Below are positions 34,257-42,727 of a stretch of 44,495 bases of DNA, piece after piece; the first letter of the stretch is position 1; every line of letters begins with the position of its first letter. Below the pieces are notes generated by a model. That model searched no databases, was not told where the DNA came from, and was given only the letters and a program-made list of their open reading frames with translations. The position numbers were made by a program, and so were the translations under genes. The stretch is from the NCBI GenBank assembly GCA_938008185.1, contig CALLLR010000072.1:1-44495 (forward strand), written 5' to 3'. This stretch comes from an uncultured Saprospiraceae bacterium. GTDB lineage: Bacteria; Bacteroidota; Bacteroidia; Chitinophagales; Saprospiraceae.

Positions 34257-34511
34257 GTGATAAATCCTGCTAAAATAAAATTTACCCCGGCCAAGATGCT
34301 GTTTAGTTTTTCTTTGAAGCTGACGATGATGACTTGTGTGAGTGCCTATTTCGATCCTTCGCTGGGTGGGCAGGCATTTTTAGACAGACTCACCCTCAAT
34401 CGTTTTTGCGTAGCTGCTTTTTTTGCGGTCTTGCTGGTAGCTATTGAATATTATGGTTTTAAGAAAGTAGGTAACTGGTGGGAGAAGCGCGAGAAGGCGA
34501 GTGAAGCTTAA
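34257..34511 (+). CDS. small membrane protein, unknown
   Basis: 84 aa from a GTG start. Two hydrophobic stretches (about 16-32 and 50-66: FCVAAFFAVLLVAIEYYGF) are separated by a polar loop, followed by a charged C-terminus KKVGNWWEKREKASEA that would face the cytoplasm. No family is recognised. It begins right after a CAAC-rich leader and is followed by a MITE-like element and a strong hairpin. It could be a two-helix inner-membrane protein. Confidence 0.55.
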   Translation: MINPAKIKFTPAKMLFSFSLKLTMMTCVSAYFDPSLGGQAFLDRLTLNRFCVAAFFAVLLVAIEYYGFKKVGNWWEKREKASEA

Positions 34512-34605
34512 GGAAAGTGAATTTTTTAAGTTCGAAATTAGATCAAATTTATACGCAATCTTTTAAGGGATAGCGTTTTAGTTTTTAGCGAGCATTTCAA
34601 GCTAA

Positions 34606-34721
34606 AGAGACTGTACAACGAAGTGTGTCATTTGGCATCCCGCACCTTGTGTTCCTCCCTGATTCGGGAGGCAGGCCTGAAGGAAAACTTTCGCGCTGAC
34701 ACACTTTAGGGAACAGTCCCT
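34606..34721. mobile_element. MITE-like element, 116 bases, most complete copy
   Basis: The ends are AGAGACTGT (34606-34614) and, inverted, ACAGTCCCT (34713-34721); 8 of 9 match. A second inverted block AGTGTGTCA (34622-34630) pairs with TGACACACT. It is flanked by GCTAA(AG) on both sides (34601-34607 and 34722-34728), consistent with a target duplication. The centre has a hairpin CCTCCC…GGGAGG. There is no coding capacity. Related copies lie at 36730-36834 and 21361-21405. Confidence 0.6.
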
Positions 34722-34730
34722 GCTAAAGTC

Positions 34731-34766
34731 AGTTGGCCCTCTTATTTCTTAAAAAGAGGGCCAACT
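34731..34766. terminator. perfect 13-bp hairpin, likely bidirectional terminator
   Basis: AGTTGGCCCTCTT (34731-34743) pairs with AAGAGGGCCAACT (34754-34766) around a 10-base AT loop. It lies between the converging small membrane protein and lipoprotein genes, 12 bases past the latter's stop. Neither side has a long U-run. Confidence 0.65.
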
Positions 34767-34777
34767 GGCAAAATCGT

Positions 34778-35332
34778 TTATTCTTCGACGATGCCACGGA
34801 TATTCCAGTTGACACTTTCGCCGGTACGTTCACGGTATGTTCTCCATTGGTTATCCAGAGAATTGAACAACCAGTCTCCGTCCGGAGCGGCGGGGCCGGC
34901 ATCACAACCGATGGATTGTTGTTCTGATTGGTGAACCAGGTTGACCGCAATCCAGATTTCTTGTCCGGTTATGTCAATGGGGGTGGTAATTCGGTGGGTA
35001 TTTAGGTTACCTTCATTAATACTATTGGTGATGGAAGCCTGGTATAAGATATCGCCGGGTTGATTGTTAACGCCAGGGCCATAGATGACGATACTAGCAT
35101 CGGTGGGTGCAAGCCCCATAAAATATTCTACCTGAGTCAATCGTAGCCCAGAGAATTCCGCCGTCTCGGCGGGGGTAAAACGGGCGGCCGCTTGCCAGGT
35201 AGCTGCCTGGAGTAAAGGACCAGTGACATTGTCACCATCATGCCTTAAAATGTTTAAATCGTCGTTGTCGTCGTCCTTACAAGCACTCATCATCAGAGCC
35301 AGGCAACAAAAAAGGAAAGTGTACTTTTTCAT
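34778..35332 (-). CDS. lipoprotein with beta-sandwich module, unknown
   Basis: 184 aa with lipoprotein signal ALMMSAC (C18) followed by an acidic linker KDDDNDDLN, a typical Bacteroidota surface-export-like stretch after the lipid cysteine. The body (AAARFTPAETAEFSGLRLTQ, DASIVIYGPGVNNQPGDIL, WIAVNLVHQSEQQSIGCDAG) matches a module seen in many secreted Bacteroidota proteins, a jelly-roll-like domain reporting position, 'package' and value strands. I know it only as a recurrent architecture and cannot name a ligand. It is monocistronic and preceded by a 292-base gap with no other gene. Confidence 0.7.
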   Translation of the reverse strand: MKKYTFLFCCLALMMSACKDDDNDDLNILRHDGDNVTGPLLQAATWQAAARFTPAETAEFSGLRLTQVEYFMGLAPTDASIVIYGPGVNNQPGDILYQASITNSINEGNLNTHRITTPIDITGQEIWIAVNLVHQSEQQSIGCDAGPAAPDGDWLFNSLDNQWRTYRERTGESVNWNIRGIVEE

Positions 35333-35624
35333 AATTGGGTGTTTTAAATTATTAAAGTTTTAGTTTTCACCAGTATAACGTGCAAAAAACAAAATTATGA
35401 AATATCAAGGGTTTAAAATATTGTTAAAATAAACGATTGGGTTACAGCGTTTTTTCTGGGGATGTTCAAAAATTGATGGAACGAACCTTTTTTTGAATGT
35501 TCCGTTTTTACAATGGGTCGGTAGTTTTCAATTCTGAGCAATCCCAAATTAATGATGAATTCAATAATTTACCGAAACATTATTTTGAGAATAATAGGAT
35601 TTTAATTTATAAAAATTTTACAAA

Positions 35625-36671
35625 TTGAAATATTTTTGGTGTTGCGTTGCCTTGGTTTTTCTTACTTATCCGATTTTCGGTCAAGTTGTAACGGAAGTTC
35701 CAGCCATTGATATTGACGTAGATCAAATTGAAGAAGTAAGAACATATTGCCAGCCGGGTGTTCGAAATAAAAGTCGGTCCAAAGGATTAGAAATTATCTA
35801 TGGTAATCGAGGGCCGGGGCAACTCTCCAACTCGAAACTGGAAACGGGCGAGCAACAAAATAAATATAGTAAATGGGAACATTTACAAGTAAAACTTAGG
35901 GCTCCCATTATTATTAAGGATGATTTTAAATTATTGGTGGGCTACAAGTACTATCAAGAAGGCTTTGATTTTTCCGAAATTGGTACGGCCTTTCCATCTG
36001 TTATTTCAAATATCAACGAAAATAATTTAAAAGCCAGTTCCTTTAGCCTGGTGCTCAATAAAAGTTTAAACGAACGTAGTTATGTGGCGCTTCAACTTCG
36101 CTATATGGTCAGTGGAAATTTTTCGGGGCTGGCCAAGTTTGGTGATCGATATGCAACGTACCGTGCGCTGGCGATGTACGGAGTCAAACCAAGCGTGGAT
36201 TTGGAGTGGGGTTTTGCCCTTAACGTTTCAAAAAACTTTCGTCGGTTCAATGTAATTCCGTTCTTTATTTTACATAAAAACTTCAACGACAGGTGGGGGT
36301 TAGAAGCACTGCTGCCCGGCTTTATTTACGCTCGTTATAATCTGAAACCTGGTAATATTTTATTGAGCGGACTGGAGTTTGGTAACAAAAATTTCAGATT
36401 GGATATTCCGGAGGAAGGCGGGGAGGAACAGGATTATGCTTATAATCAATCTCACTTAAAAGCCCTCGTAAAGTATCAGCGAAGAATCATTCCCTGGCTT
36501 TGGGTAAGTGCTCAAGTTGGTTACCAATATAATCTAAACACCCGGTTTGAAGCAAAAAATGCCAATACTACCGGCTTTACGCTTAGAGCCAGAAATGCTC
36601 CTTATTTTAAGGTAGGTATTTTTGTTTCACCACACAGCAAGGAAGACAAGATGATTCAGGCGACGAGATAG
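35625..36671 (+). CDS. outer-membrane beta-barrel protein (DUF6268-like)
   Basis: 348 aa from a TTG with signal peptide MKYFWCCVALVFLTYPIFGQ. After a short linker the rest is a barrel of about 12-14 strands (WEHLQVKLRAPIIIKDDFKL, RSYVALQLRYMVSGNF, FNVIPFFILHKNF, GLEALLPGFIYARYNL, WLWVSAQVGYQYNLN). The LP-G-x-I-Y-A-R-Y motif and overall length fit the DUF6268 family of Bacteroidota outer-membrane proteins. Function is unknown. It stands alone, with a MITE-like copy behind it. Confidence 0.75.
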   Translation: MKYFWCCVALVFLTYPIFGQVVTEVPAIDIDVDQIEEVRTYCQPGVRNKSRSKGLEIIYGNRGPGQLSNSKLETGEQQNKYSKWEHLQVKLRAPIIIKDDFKLLVGYKYYQEGFDFSEIGTAFPSVISNINENNLKASSFSLVLNKSLNERSYVALQLRYMVSGNFSGLAKFGDRYATYRALAMYGVKPSVDLEWGFALNVSKNFRRFNVIPFFILHKNFNDRWGLEALLPGFIYARYNLKPGNILLSGLEFGNKNFRLDIPEEGGEEQDYAYNQSHLKALVKYQRRIIPWLWVSAQVGYQYNLNTRFEAKNANTTGFTLRARNAPYFKVGIFVSPHSKEDKMIQATR

Positions 36672-36729
36672 ACTTAGGATTTTCTCTTTAACGGGATACG
36701 AGGATAAAGTCTAATAGACAGGCCCAGAA

Positions 36730-36834
36730 TGGGACTATCCAGATTTTTGCATCCCGCACCTTGTGTTTCTCCCTGATTCGGGAGGCAGGCCTAAAGGAAA
36801 GCTTTCGCGCTGACACACTTTAGGGAACAGTCCC
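36730..36834. mobile_element. MITE-like element, second copy, left end diverged
   Basis: From GCATCCCGCACCTTGTG (36749) to CAGTCCC (36834) it is nearly identical to 34636-34720, including CCCTGATTCGGGAGGCAGGC and CTGACACACTTTAGGGAACA. The left terminal repeat is reduced to GGGACTATCC. It lies between the DUF6268-like gene and ffh. Confidence 0.55.
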
Positions 36835-36866
36835 CCAAAAATAAACATTCAATATTGATTTTACCC

Positions 36867-38195
36867 CTACTTCTTCATTCCCCCCATCATTCCCTGCATT
36901 CCTTTACCTTTACTCATCTTGTGCATCATCTTTTTCATCTGATCAAACTGTTTGACAAACATATTAATCTCATGAATATTGTGACCACAGCCTCTGGCGA
37001 TTCGACGCTTTCGACTCATGTTTAATAATTCGGGATTGCCTCTTTCCTGAGCCGTCATGGATTGAATAATCGCCTCCACCTTGTTGAAGGCCTTGTCGTC
37101 AATATCCAGATTTTTGGTCATCTTGCTCATACCCGGAATCATGTTGATCAAACTTTTGAGATCACCCATTTTTTTGATCTGATTGAGTTGTCCGAGGAAA
37201 TCATCGAAATCAAACTTGTTTTTCTTAATTTTCTTTTCGATTCGGGCGGCCTCTTTTTCGTCAAATTGTTCCTGTGCTTTTTCCACGAAAGAAACAATAT
37301 CTCCCATTCCCAAAATCCGCTGCGCCATCCGTTCGGGATGAAAAACGTCGATGGTTTCCATCGTTTCACCCGTACTCACAAATTTAATCGGTTTTCCTAC
37401 CGTATACTTCACTGATAAAGCAGCTCCACCCCGAGTATCACCATCCATCTTGGTCAAAACTACTCCGTCGTAATTAATGCGTTCGTTAAAGGCCTTGGCC
37501 GTATTTACCGCATCTTGCCCCGTCATCGCATCCACCACAAAAAGGGTCTCCGAAGGTTCAATACCTGCTTTGATATTTTCGATCTCACGCATCATGTGCT
37601 CGTCTACGGCCAGACGTCCAGCCGTATCCACGATCACTACGTCGTGACCATGTTTTTTTGCGTGCAAGATCGCGTTTTGGGCAATTTGTACGGGATCCTT
37701 ACTTTCCTCATCTTTAAAAATAGGAACTTTGATTTGCTCACTGATGACGGTCAGCTGATTGATGGCCGCCGGACGGTAGACATCACAGGCGACGAGTAGC
37801 GGAGATTTTTTCCGTTTTGTTTTTAAATAATTGGCCAGTTTACCAGAAAAAGTCGTTTTACCCGATCCCTGCAGACCGGAAATCAAAATAACACCTGGCT
37901 TACCAGAAGTATTGATTCCGACGGACTGGCCACCCATTAATTCGATCATTTCATCCATGACGATTTTAACCATCACTTCTCCGGGCTTAACGGCATTTAG
38001 TACATTTTTGGTACCCAGCGCCTGATCCTTGATTTTATCGGTAAACTCCTTGGCGATTTTATAATTTACATCCGCTGCCACCAGCGCACGACGAATTTCC
38101 TTAACGGACTGCGCAATATTGATTTCCGTCAATTTGCCGTCTCCCTTCAGACCCTGAAAGGCCGATTCTAGTTTTTCACTAAGATTGTCAAACAT
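36867..38195 (-). CDS. ffh: signal recognition particle protein Ffh (SRP54)
   Basis: 442 aa, full length. Ffh binds 4.5S RNA and nascent signal sequences and delivers ribosomes to FtsY at the membrane. The N-domain helical bundle (1-90) precedes the GTPase with P-loop GLQGSGKTT (107-115), ACDVYRPAA, DTAGRLAVDE, TKMDGDTRGG and FVSTGE. The M-domain begins about residue 300 and ends in RKRRIARGCG, for RNA binding, and a methionine-rich tail (KMMHKMSKGKGMQGMMGGMK). The start is the first ATG, and the N-terminus MFDNLSEKLE is that of the family. It is likely essential. Confidence 0.98.
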   Translation of the reverse strand: MFDNLSEKLESAFQGLKGDGKLTEINIAQSVKEIRRALVAADVNYKIAKEFTDKIKDQALGTKNVLNAVKPGEVMVKIVMDEMIELMGGQSVGINTSGKPGVILISGLQGSGKTTFSGKLANYLKTKRKKSPLLVACDVYRPAAINQLTVISEQIKVPIFKDEESKDPVQIAQNAILHAKKHGHDVVIVDTAGRLAVDEHMMREIENIKAGIEPSETLFVVDAMTGQDAVNTAKAFNERINYDGVVLTKMDGDTRGGAALSVKYTVGKPIKFVSTGETMETIDVFHPERMAQRILGMGDIVSFVEKAQEQFDEKEAARIEKKIKKNKFDFDDFLGQLNQIKKMGDLKSLINMIPGMSKMTKNLDIDDKAFNKVEAIIQSMTAQERGNPELLNMSRKRRIARGCGHNIHEINMFVKQFDQMKKMMHKMSKGKGMQGMMGGMKK

Positions 38196-38281
38196 AATTT
38201 AAGCTGATTTTGAGTGACAAATATACCAGAAAATCTCGTGTTTTGCAGGTGTTTTCTGATTCATCTTCCAGCTATAACTAT

Positions 38282-39028
38282 CTAAAATTCCATTCCGATC
38301 CGTAAAGTAGTTCGCTGCAAGGTCCAGCGTTCGGGGGTTTCGTGCCAGACAAATTCCCGATTGTACCGTTGAAACCGGTATCCGAAATCGATCAGCCAGG
38401 CCAGGTTGGTCCGCGTATGAAATTTCAGACCTATCGACGGATGAATTAAAATGCCTCCGCTGTACGACGCATTTGCATTTGTTTTTTGTGCTTGGGTGGG
38501 ACTGGTAAAACCATATCCTGCGCTGATTCGATAGTAAGGAGTCGTCGTTGAATGGAGTATATCTCCGTGGAAATTTAAATAGAGCGGAATGATGGGAGTA
38601 TCGTAGATATCATACCCTGTACCAAGTCCTACGGCTAATTTTGGGTTTAGCTGGTAACCCACCGCCAGATTGATGGAAGGTGAATGATTCGGCTCGGACC
38701 ATTCGCTGGTCTTCCTTTCAAAAAGACCTCCGATCATCAAACTAGTGAAAAAGCCTTTAGTCCGTTTAATTTTTCCATCCTTGAGATGATAATAATTTGG
38801 GTGTTGTTCTTTGATGAAACGAACCTGGTCTTTTTGTAACAGGATTTGGGTACCATCGGTTAGCTCCCAATGATACGTATCCACCCGTTCTGCGATCAAA
38901 TGGCCTAATAAAAAGCTTCCGTCTTTTAAATAAAGTGTTTTTCTAGGAGGTGTATTTTGTCCCCAGGCTAGGCTATTTAAAAATATAAAGAGAAATAGTA
39001 TGGTGATTTTTTTATTGGTACACATCAT
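38282..39028 (-). CDS. outer-membrane beta-barrel protein, unknown, next to LVIVD lipoprotein
   Basis: 248 aa with a signal peptide (ITILFLFIFLNSLAWGQ). The first ~60 mature residues (TLYLKDGSFLLGHLIAERVD, TYHWELTDGTQILLQKDQV) form a small beta domain of the 'gets a cue to add a function to a locus' SH3-like type seen before barrels. From about 90 on, strands such as INLAVGYQLNPKLAVGLGTG, GILIHPSIGLKFHT and the final TTLRIGMEF form an 8-stranded barrel. It lies 116 bases downstream of the 436-aa LVIVD lipoprotein on the same strand, mirroring the barrel/LVIVD pair at 24235-25701. Confidence 0.72.
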   Translation of the reverse strand: MMCTNKKITILFLFIFLNSLAWGQNTPPRKTLYLKDGSFLLGHLIAERVDTYHWELTDGTQILLQKDQVRFIKEQHPNYYHLKDGKIKRTKGFFTSLMIGGLFERKTSEWSEPNHSPSINLAVGYQLNPKLAVGLGTGYDIYDTPIIPLYLNFHGDILHSTTTPYYRISAGYGFTSPTQAQKTNANASYSGGILIHPSIGLKFHTRTNLAWLIDFGYRFQRYNREFVWHETPERWTLQRTTLRIGMEF

Positions 39029-39144
39029 TAGTTGGTGGTTGATTAATTTTGAAAAATCCCATTTTGGTTAAAAGATTTGAAACTGGAAAAAGCGAAGTCT
39101 ATGACTTTTCATAAACTCCGCTTGCAGGTGGTTGAAAAACTTAT

Positions 39145-40455
39145 TTAAGGTTTTGTAATAACTGGAAGGTAACTAATCTCTCTGGGCTGGAGTGGATCAC
39201 TTACATCAAATTGGTAAAAACCATCCGCTCCGATTAATAGCAATATATCGGTTTGTCCGGGTAAATAAATAACGTCGTAAGCGGCAAAATCATCGAAATG
39301 CGAAAGCATATTATTTCCAACAGATAAAGGATCGCTGTTATCAAATACTTTCAGACCAACTTCCCCTTCGCAAAGATACAGGGCTTCCGGAGTCACCGCC
39401 AAACCATGTGGACTTTCCATTGGAAAAGATTCCATAAGAATTGGATTAAAAATATCAGAGATGTCCAGGACGTCTAGTTGGTCCAGGGTTCCCCGGCAGG
39501 AGGCCGCTCCACGAATGGTTACGTAAGCATAATCACCGCTAATGGCCACCGGATCACAACCGACGATATGGGTATAGCCAGAAATAAAATCGGGGAGGGC
39601 TGGATTACTTAAATCATAAATATTCATTCCCGTTCTACCACCAATAAATAAGTGATCGTTGTAAACGTAGGCCGTTTCCGTAACCATGAATGTGTTTACC
39701 TGATTGACTTCCTGGGGAGCGGCCGGATTTGAAATATCAAAAACCCGGATTTCCCGATCCTGAGCGATGTACAAATAATCATTGTACAAAGTAAACCGGG
39801 CAAAAGATCCTCCTGTTCCTGATCCTCCCGTTCCGAATCCATTCGCATCAAAATCAACCATATTGTTTATACCACCCGGGAAAGATATACTGGCCTCCGC
39901 CGATGATCTATCACTAAAAAAGACATCGTCCGTCCGGAAGCCCCAGTTAATTCCCTCCCAATCACAGTCTACATCTTCGGTCACCATCTCCTCTTCGTAA
40001 CGGACAATCAAGCCATTTTCTTCGGAGACTGGTAATACGAAGACATCTTCCTGGCGGTTGACCACCCGAACCTGGTCAACATCCGAAATGTCGAGCGTTA
40101 CAATATCCGTGTAATTATCCACGATCAACCGGTCATTTTTGATGACCATATCAATATTTCCCAGAACGGGAATAAAGCTCGTGGGCGTTGGATTTTCGGG
40201 ATTGGAGTTGTCAATAACGTGAATTCCCGTTAAGGCCTCATTGATAAAAATATAGTTTTGGTAAAAATAGATTTTGCCGGGATTTTCCAGATCGCGTGGT
40301 GCTTCGGACTGAATATCCGCCCGAATATTTTCGTAAGTTTGGTAAACCGGGATAAATCTGGTGTAGGTAACCTCTTGGTTGCATTTATCTTCGGTACAGC
40401 TAGTCGCAAACAATACAACGATCGCCAGAAAGATTAGGGAGTACAAATTTTTCAT
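39145..40455 (-). CDS. LVIVD-repeat lipoprotein, full length
   Basis: 436 aa with lipoprotein signal LFATSC (C20). It holds two beta-propeller halves of LVIVD units: the N half (IYFYQNYIFINEALTGIHVI, RLIVDNYTDIVTLDISDVD) and the C half after the glycine-rich joint GTGGSGTGGSFARF (LYIAQDREIRVFDISNP, HLFIGGRTGMNIYDLSNP, ALYLCEGEVGLKVFDNSDP). Each half has its own shorter, separate paralogue at 25811-26347 and 24916-25701. By family knowledge these are exported propeller-like proteins of unknown binding. It is followed by a barrel gene, as its paralogue is. Confidence 0.88.
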   Translation of the reverse strand: MKNLYSLIFLAIVVLFATSCTEDKCNQEVTYTRFIPVYQTYENIRADIQSEAPRDLENPGKIYFYQNYIFINEALTGIHVIDNSNPENPTPTSFIPVLGNIDMVIKNDRLIVDNYTDIVTLDISDVDQVRVVNRQEDVFVLPVSEENGLIVRYEEEMVTEDVDCDWEGINWGFRTDDVFFSDRSSAEASISFPGGINNMVDFDANGFGTGGSGTGGSFARFTLYNDYLYIAQDREIRVFDISNPAAPQEVNQVNTFMVTETAYVYNDHLFIGGRTGMNIYDLSNPALPDFISGYTHIVGCDPVAISGDYAYVTIRGAASCRGTLDQLDVLDISDIFNPILMESFPMESPHGLAVTPEALYLCEGEVGLKVFDNSDPLSVGNNMLSHFDDFAAYDVIYLPGQTDILLLIGADGFYQFDVSDPLQPREISYLPVITKP

Positions 40456-40736
40456 ATGCTTTTTTTTATGAATAATTAAGGTAATTAGTGAATAGTTGCC
40501 AGCAAAGAGCAGCTTCTACCGGTAAGACCGCAGGAAGAAGGGAAAAGGTTGGGTCGGGGAGCGATTTTTTTTTAAATTCAGAAAAGAAATACGAAGAGGA
40601 TGCGGGATCAAAATAAATGAGACCTTAGATGGGGGGTGTTCAATTAACTGTGTCTAATCAGTTAGTTCAATTATACAATGAAAATGTTATATCTATAATT
40701 GTTTGTTAATCAGTTTATTAGTTGACTGGTCTCTTT

Positions 40737-40755
40737 TTGCGCAATGCTTGCGCAA
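40737..40755. repeat. perfect inverted repeat TTGCGCAA-TGC-TTGCGCAA
   Basis: Two copies of the self-complementary TTGCGCAA separated by TGC, flanked by TTTT on the left and CAAAA on the right. It could be an operator or a bidirectional hairpin between divergent genes. There is no U-run in either direction of use. Confidence 0.4.
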
Positions 40756-40944
40756 CAAAAAACACAGATTATTGAATAGTCCCACTAAATAGTATAATTA
40801 TAGAAACAAAAAGGTTTAAACAATAGACCCCCCCTTCATCACCACACCAATCTGCCTTTTTCCGGTCTGGCTCCCGCCCACAGCCCCCAAAACCGTTAAA
40901 TTTCCCCAAATTTCCGTTAAAAAACTGTTATTATAAAAAAATGA

Positions 40945-40952
40945 TATACTTG
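40945..40952 (+). promoter_or_regulatory. candidate -7 box for the VWA lipoprotein gene
   Basis: TATACTTG differs from TAnnTTTG at one position. It lies 73 bases before the ATG at 41026. Confidence 0.3.
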
Positions 40953-41025
40953 GCACGATCCTTTCACGTTTTACCCGATATGCAATCCCTCCCAAGGGTT
41001 ATTTTTTCAAACAACACTTATTGCT

Positions 41026-42009
41026 ATGTTTAAAACCAATCAACTCCTACTATTCCTGTTTTTGAGCCTTTTATTCCTGACTTCCTGCGGCAAGGACGAA
41101 ATCCGTACCAATCCAAATCCGGGTTCTTTTGTACGCCTCGAAACAATCGGGATAAACGTAACGCCCAAAGATCGCGAGGTGGAAATTTTATTCCGTGCCA
41201 CTGATTATGACGATCAAGGGGTGTCCGGCATTAGGGTCGAAGACCTGGATGTTTTCGAAAATGGCGGAAGTATCGACCAGGAAGGAGACCTGACTATTAC
41301 CCGTGATTCAATTCCATTTGATTTAAAGACTGTATTATTGCTCGACCTCACGCGGAGCGTTGAAGGACTCGTCCCACAGATTAAGGCGGCTTGTATTGCG
41401 ATGATCAACCAGAAATTGCCGGAACAAAAATTGGCGATTTATACATTTGATGCCCATACCGATTTATTACAGGATTTTACGGCAGATAAGGATGCGCTGA
41501 TTACGGCAGTTAATAATATTCCGGAAACGGATTTGGTCAACTCTACCAATCTCTACGGTGCCATCGAGCAGATGGAGGGTTTATGGAACGATGTATACAG
41601 TATTGCGGGAATTGAGGACGGCAGCCTGATTATTTTTACCGATGGTCGTCATAATGCGACGCCAAATATTACCCTGGCGGATGCGCTGCGTGCGATTGAT
41701 GGTAAAAAACGATTTGTGGCCGCACTTACCAGTCCTGATCTGGACGAAGCTTCTTTAAAAACCTTGGCAGAATCGAATGACCGTTATTTCAAAGCGGCGG
41801 ATGTCACTGGTTTGAAAAATATGTTCTTAAATATTCAGGAAGAAATTCAAAAATCTTCCAACAGTATATATTATATGTATTACCAAAGTCCGATTACCGA
41901 TCCAGCGCCTTACGAAAATACCTTGCGGGTAGAGGTGAAAAATAATACCAACAATTTATCCGACGCTTTTCTGGAAGAAACCTTTAACAGCGAAGGGTTT
42001 GGAAATTAA
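41026..42009 (+). CDS. von Willebrand factor type A (VWA) domain lipoprotein
   Basis: 327 aa with lipoprotein signal LFLTSC (C21). A small N-terminal beta domain (~35-95) precedes a VWA domain (~100-290). The metal-site motif is D107-L-T109-R-S111 (DxTxS in place of DxSxS), with T174 in NSTNLYGAIE and D206-G207 in FTDGRHN, so metal-dependent ligand binding is plausible. Such lipoproteins display adhesion-like domains on the envelope. No enzymatic domain is present. It is monocistronic and converges on pgsA. Confidence 0.85.
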   Translation: MFKTNQLLLFLFLSLLFLTSCGKDEIRTNPNPGSFVRLETIGINVTPKDREVEILFRATDYDDQGVSGIRVEDLDVFENGGSIDQEGDLTITRDSIPFDLKTVLLLDLTRSVEGLVPQIKAACIAMINQKLPEQKLAIYTFDAHTDLLQDFTADKDALITAVNNIPETDLVNSTNLYGAIEQMEGLWNDVYSIAGIEDGSLIIFTDGRHNATPNITLADALRAIDGKKRFVAALTSPDLDEASLKTLAESNDRYFKAADVTGLKNMFLNIQEEIQKSSNSIYYMYYQSPITDPAPYENTLRVEVKNNTNNLSDAFLEETFNSEGFGN

Positions 42010-42045
42010 AAAGCCGGTTAGTGGCTGTAGTAAATGAAAACTGTG

Positions 42046-42630
42046 CTAAATCAACCGCTCAATCGCCCGTCGATTGGCCACCACCATTTCATAACCACTA
42101 TATAAAGTGATCAATACCGTCCAGACCACCAAAGAAAAGATAATCACGTTAATGGCATTATTTCCAATAATACCTTGTAATAGGTCATTGAAAATCAATA
42201 AATTATAAATAATGAAAAGTACGATAGATTGAGTAAACGTTTTTACTTTTCCCGAATACCGTGCGGCCAGGGTAATCTTATCCCGAAAGAGTAAAATTAG
42301 CCGAATAACCGTCAGTGCAATCTCTCGGATTGCGATGAGCACCGTAAAAACAAGGGGTATAATACTATGGTAAGAAAAAATAGCCAAAACCATGATAATC
42401 AATATCTTATCAGCAATCGGATCCGTAATTTTTCCAAATTTCGAAACAGTATTCCAGCGTCTTGCCAGATAACCATCCAGGAAGTCCGTAAAGGAAGCAG
42501 CCATAAAAAATAACAGAGAAATTGTCAGCGGGAAAGGCTTTAGGGTAAGCGCAAAATATCCACACAATAGCGCTAGTGGGATTCTAATTAAGGTCAGGAA
42601 ATTTGGCAATTGCCGTTTTATTTCAGTCAT
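42046..42630 (-). CDS. pgsA: CDP-diacylglycerol-glycerol-3-phosphate 3-phosphatidyltransferase family
   Basis: 194-aa inner-membrane enzyme with about five or six hydrophobic segments. The CDP-alcohol phosphatidyltransferase signature is exact: D49-x2-D52-G53-x2-A56-R57-x8-G66-x3-D70-x3-D74 (TDFLDGYLARRWN…KITDPIADK). The N-terminus RQLPNFLTLIRIPLA is the usual PgsA opening. It makes phosphatidylglycerophosphate from CDP-diacylglycerol and glycerol-3-phosphate, the first committed step to phosphatidylglycerol. A closely related phosphatidyltransferase with a different alcohol cannot be excluded by motif alone. Convergent with the VWA gene. Confidence 0.9.
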   Translation of the reverse strand: MTEIKRQLPNFLTLIRIPLALLCGYFALTLKPFPLTISLLFFMAASFTDFLDGYLARRWNTVSKFGKITDPIADKILIIMVLAIFSYHSIIPLVFTVLIAIREIALTVIRLILLFRDKITLAARYSGKVKTFTQSIVLFIIYNLLIFNDLLQGIIGNNAINVIIFSLVVWTVLITLYSGYEMVVANRRAIERLI

Positions 42631-42727
42631 AGGTCTGAATACTTATGAGATTATAACACCTGCAAGATACAAAAGTTATAGTTAATAATCTTTAATTTAT
42701 AATTAAACCCATTCCGATTGACTGCTA

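Larger units (their letters stand above)
40456..41025. other. 570-base gap between divergent genes
   Basis: No ORF. It is AT-rich with C-rich patches (about 40840-40910). It contains the inverted repeat at 40737-40755 and a promoter-like TATACTTG at 40945-40952. The start-proximal 100 bases on the left should hold the promoter of the LVIVD gene, but no clean box is visible there. Confidence 0.35.
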
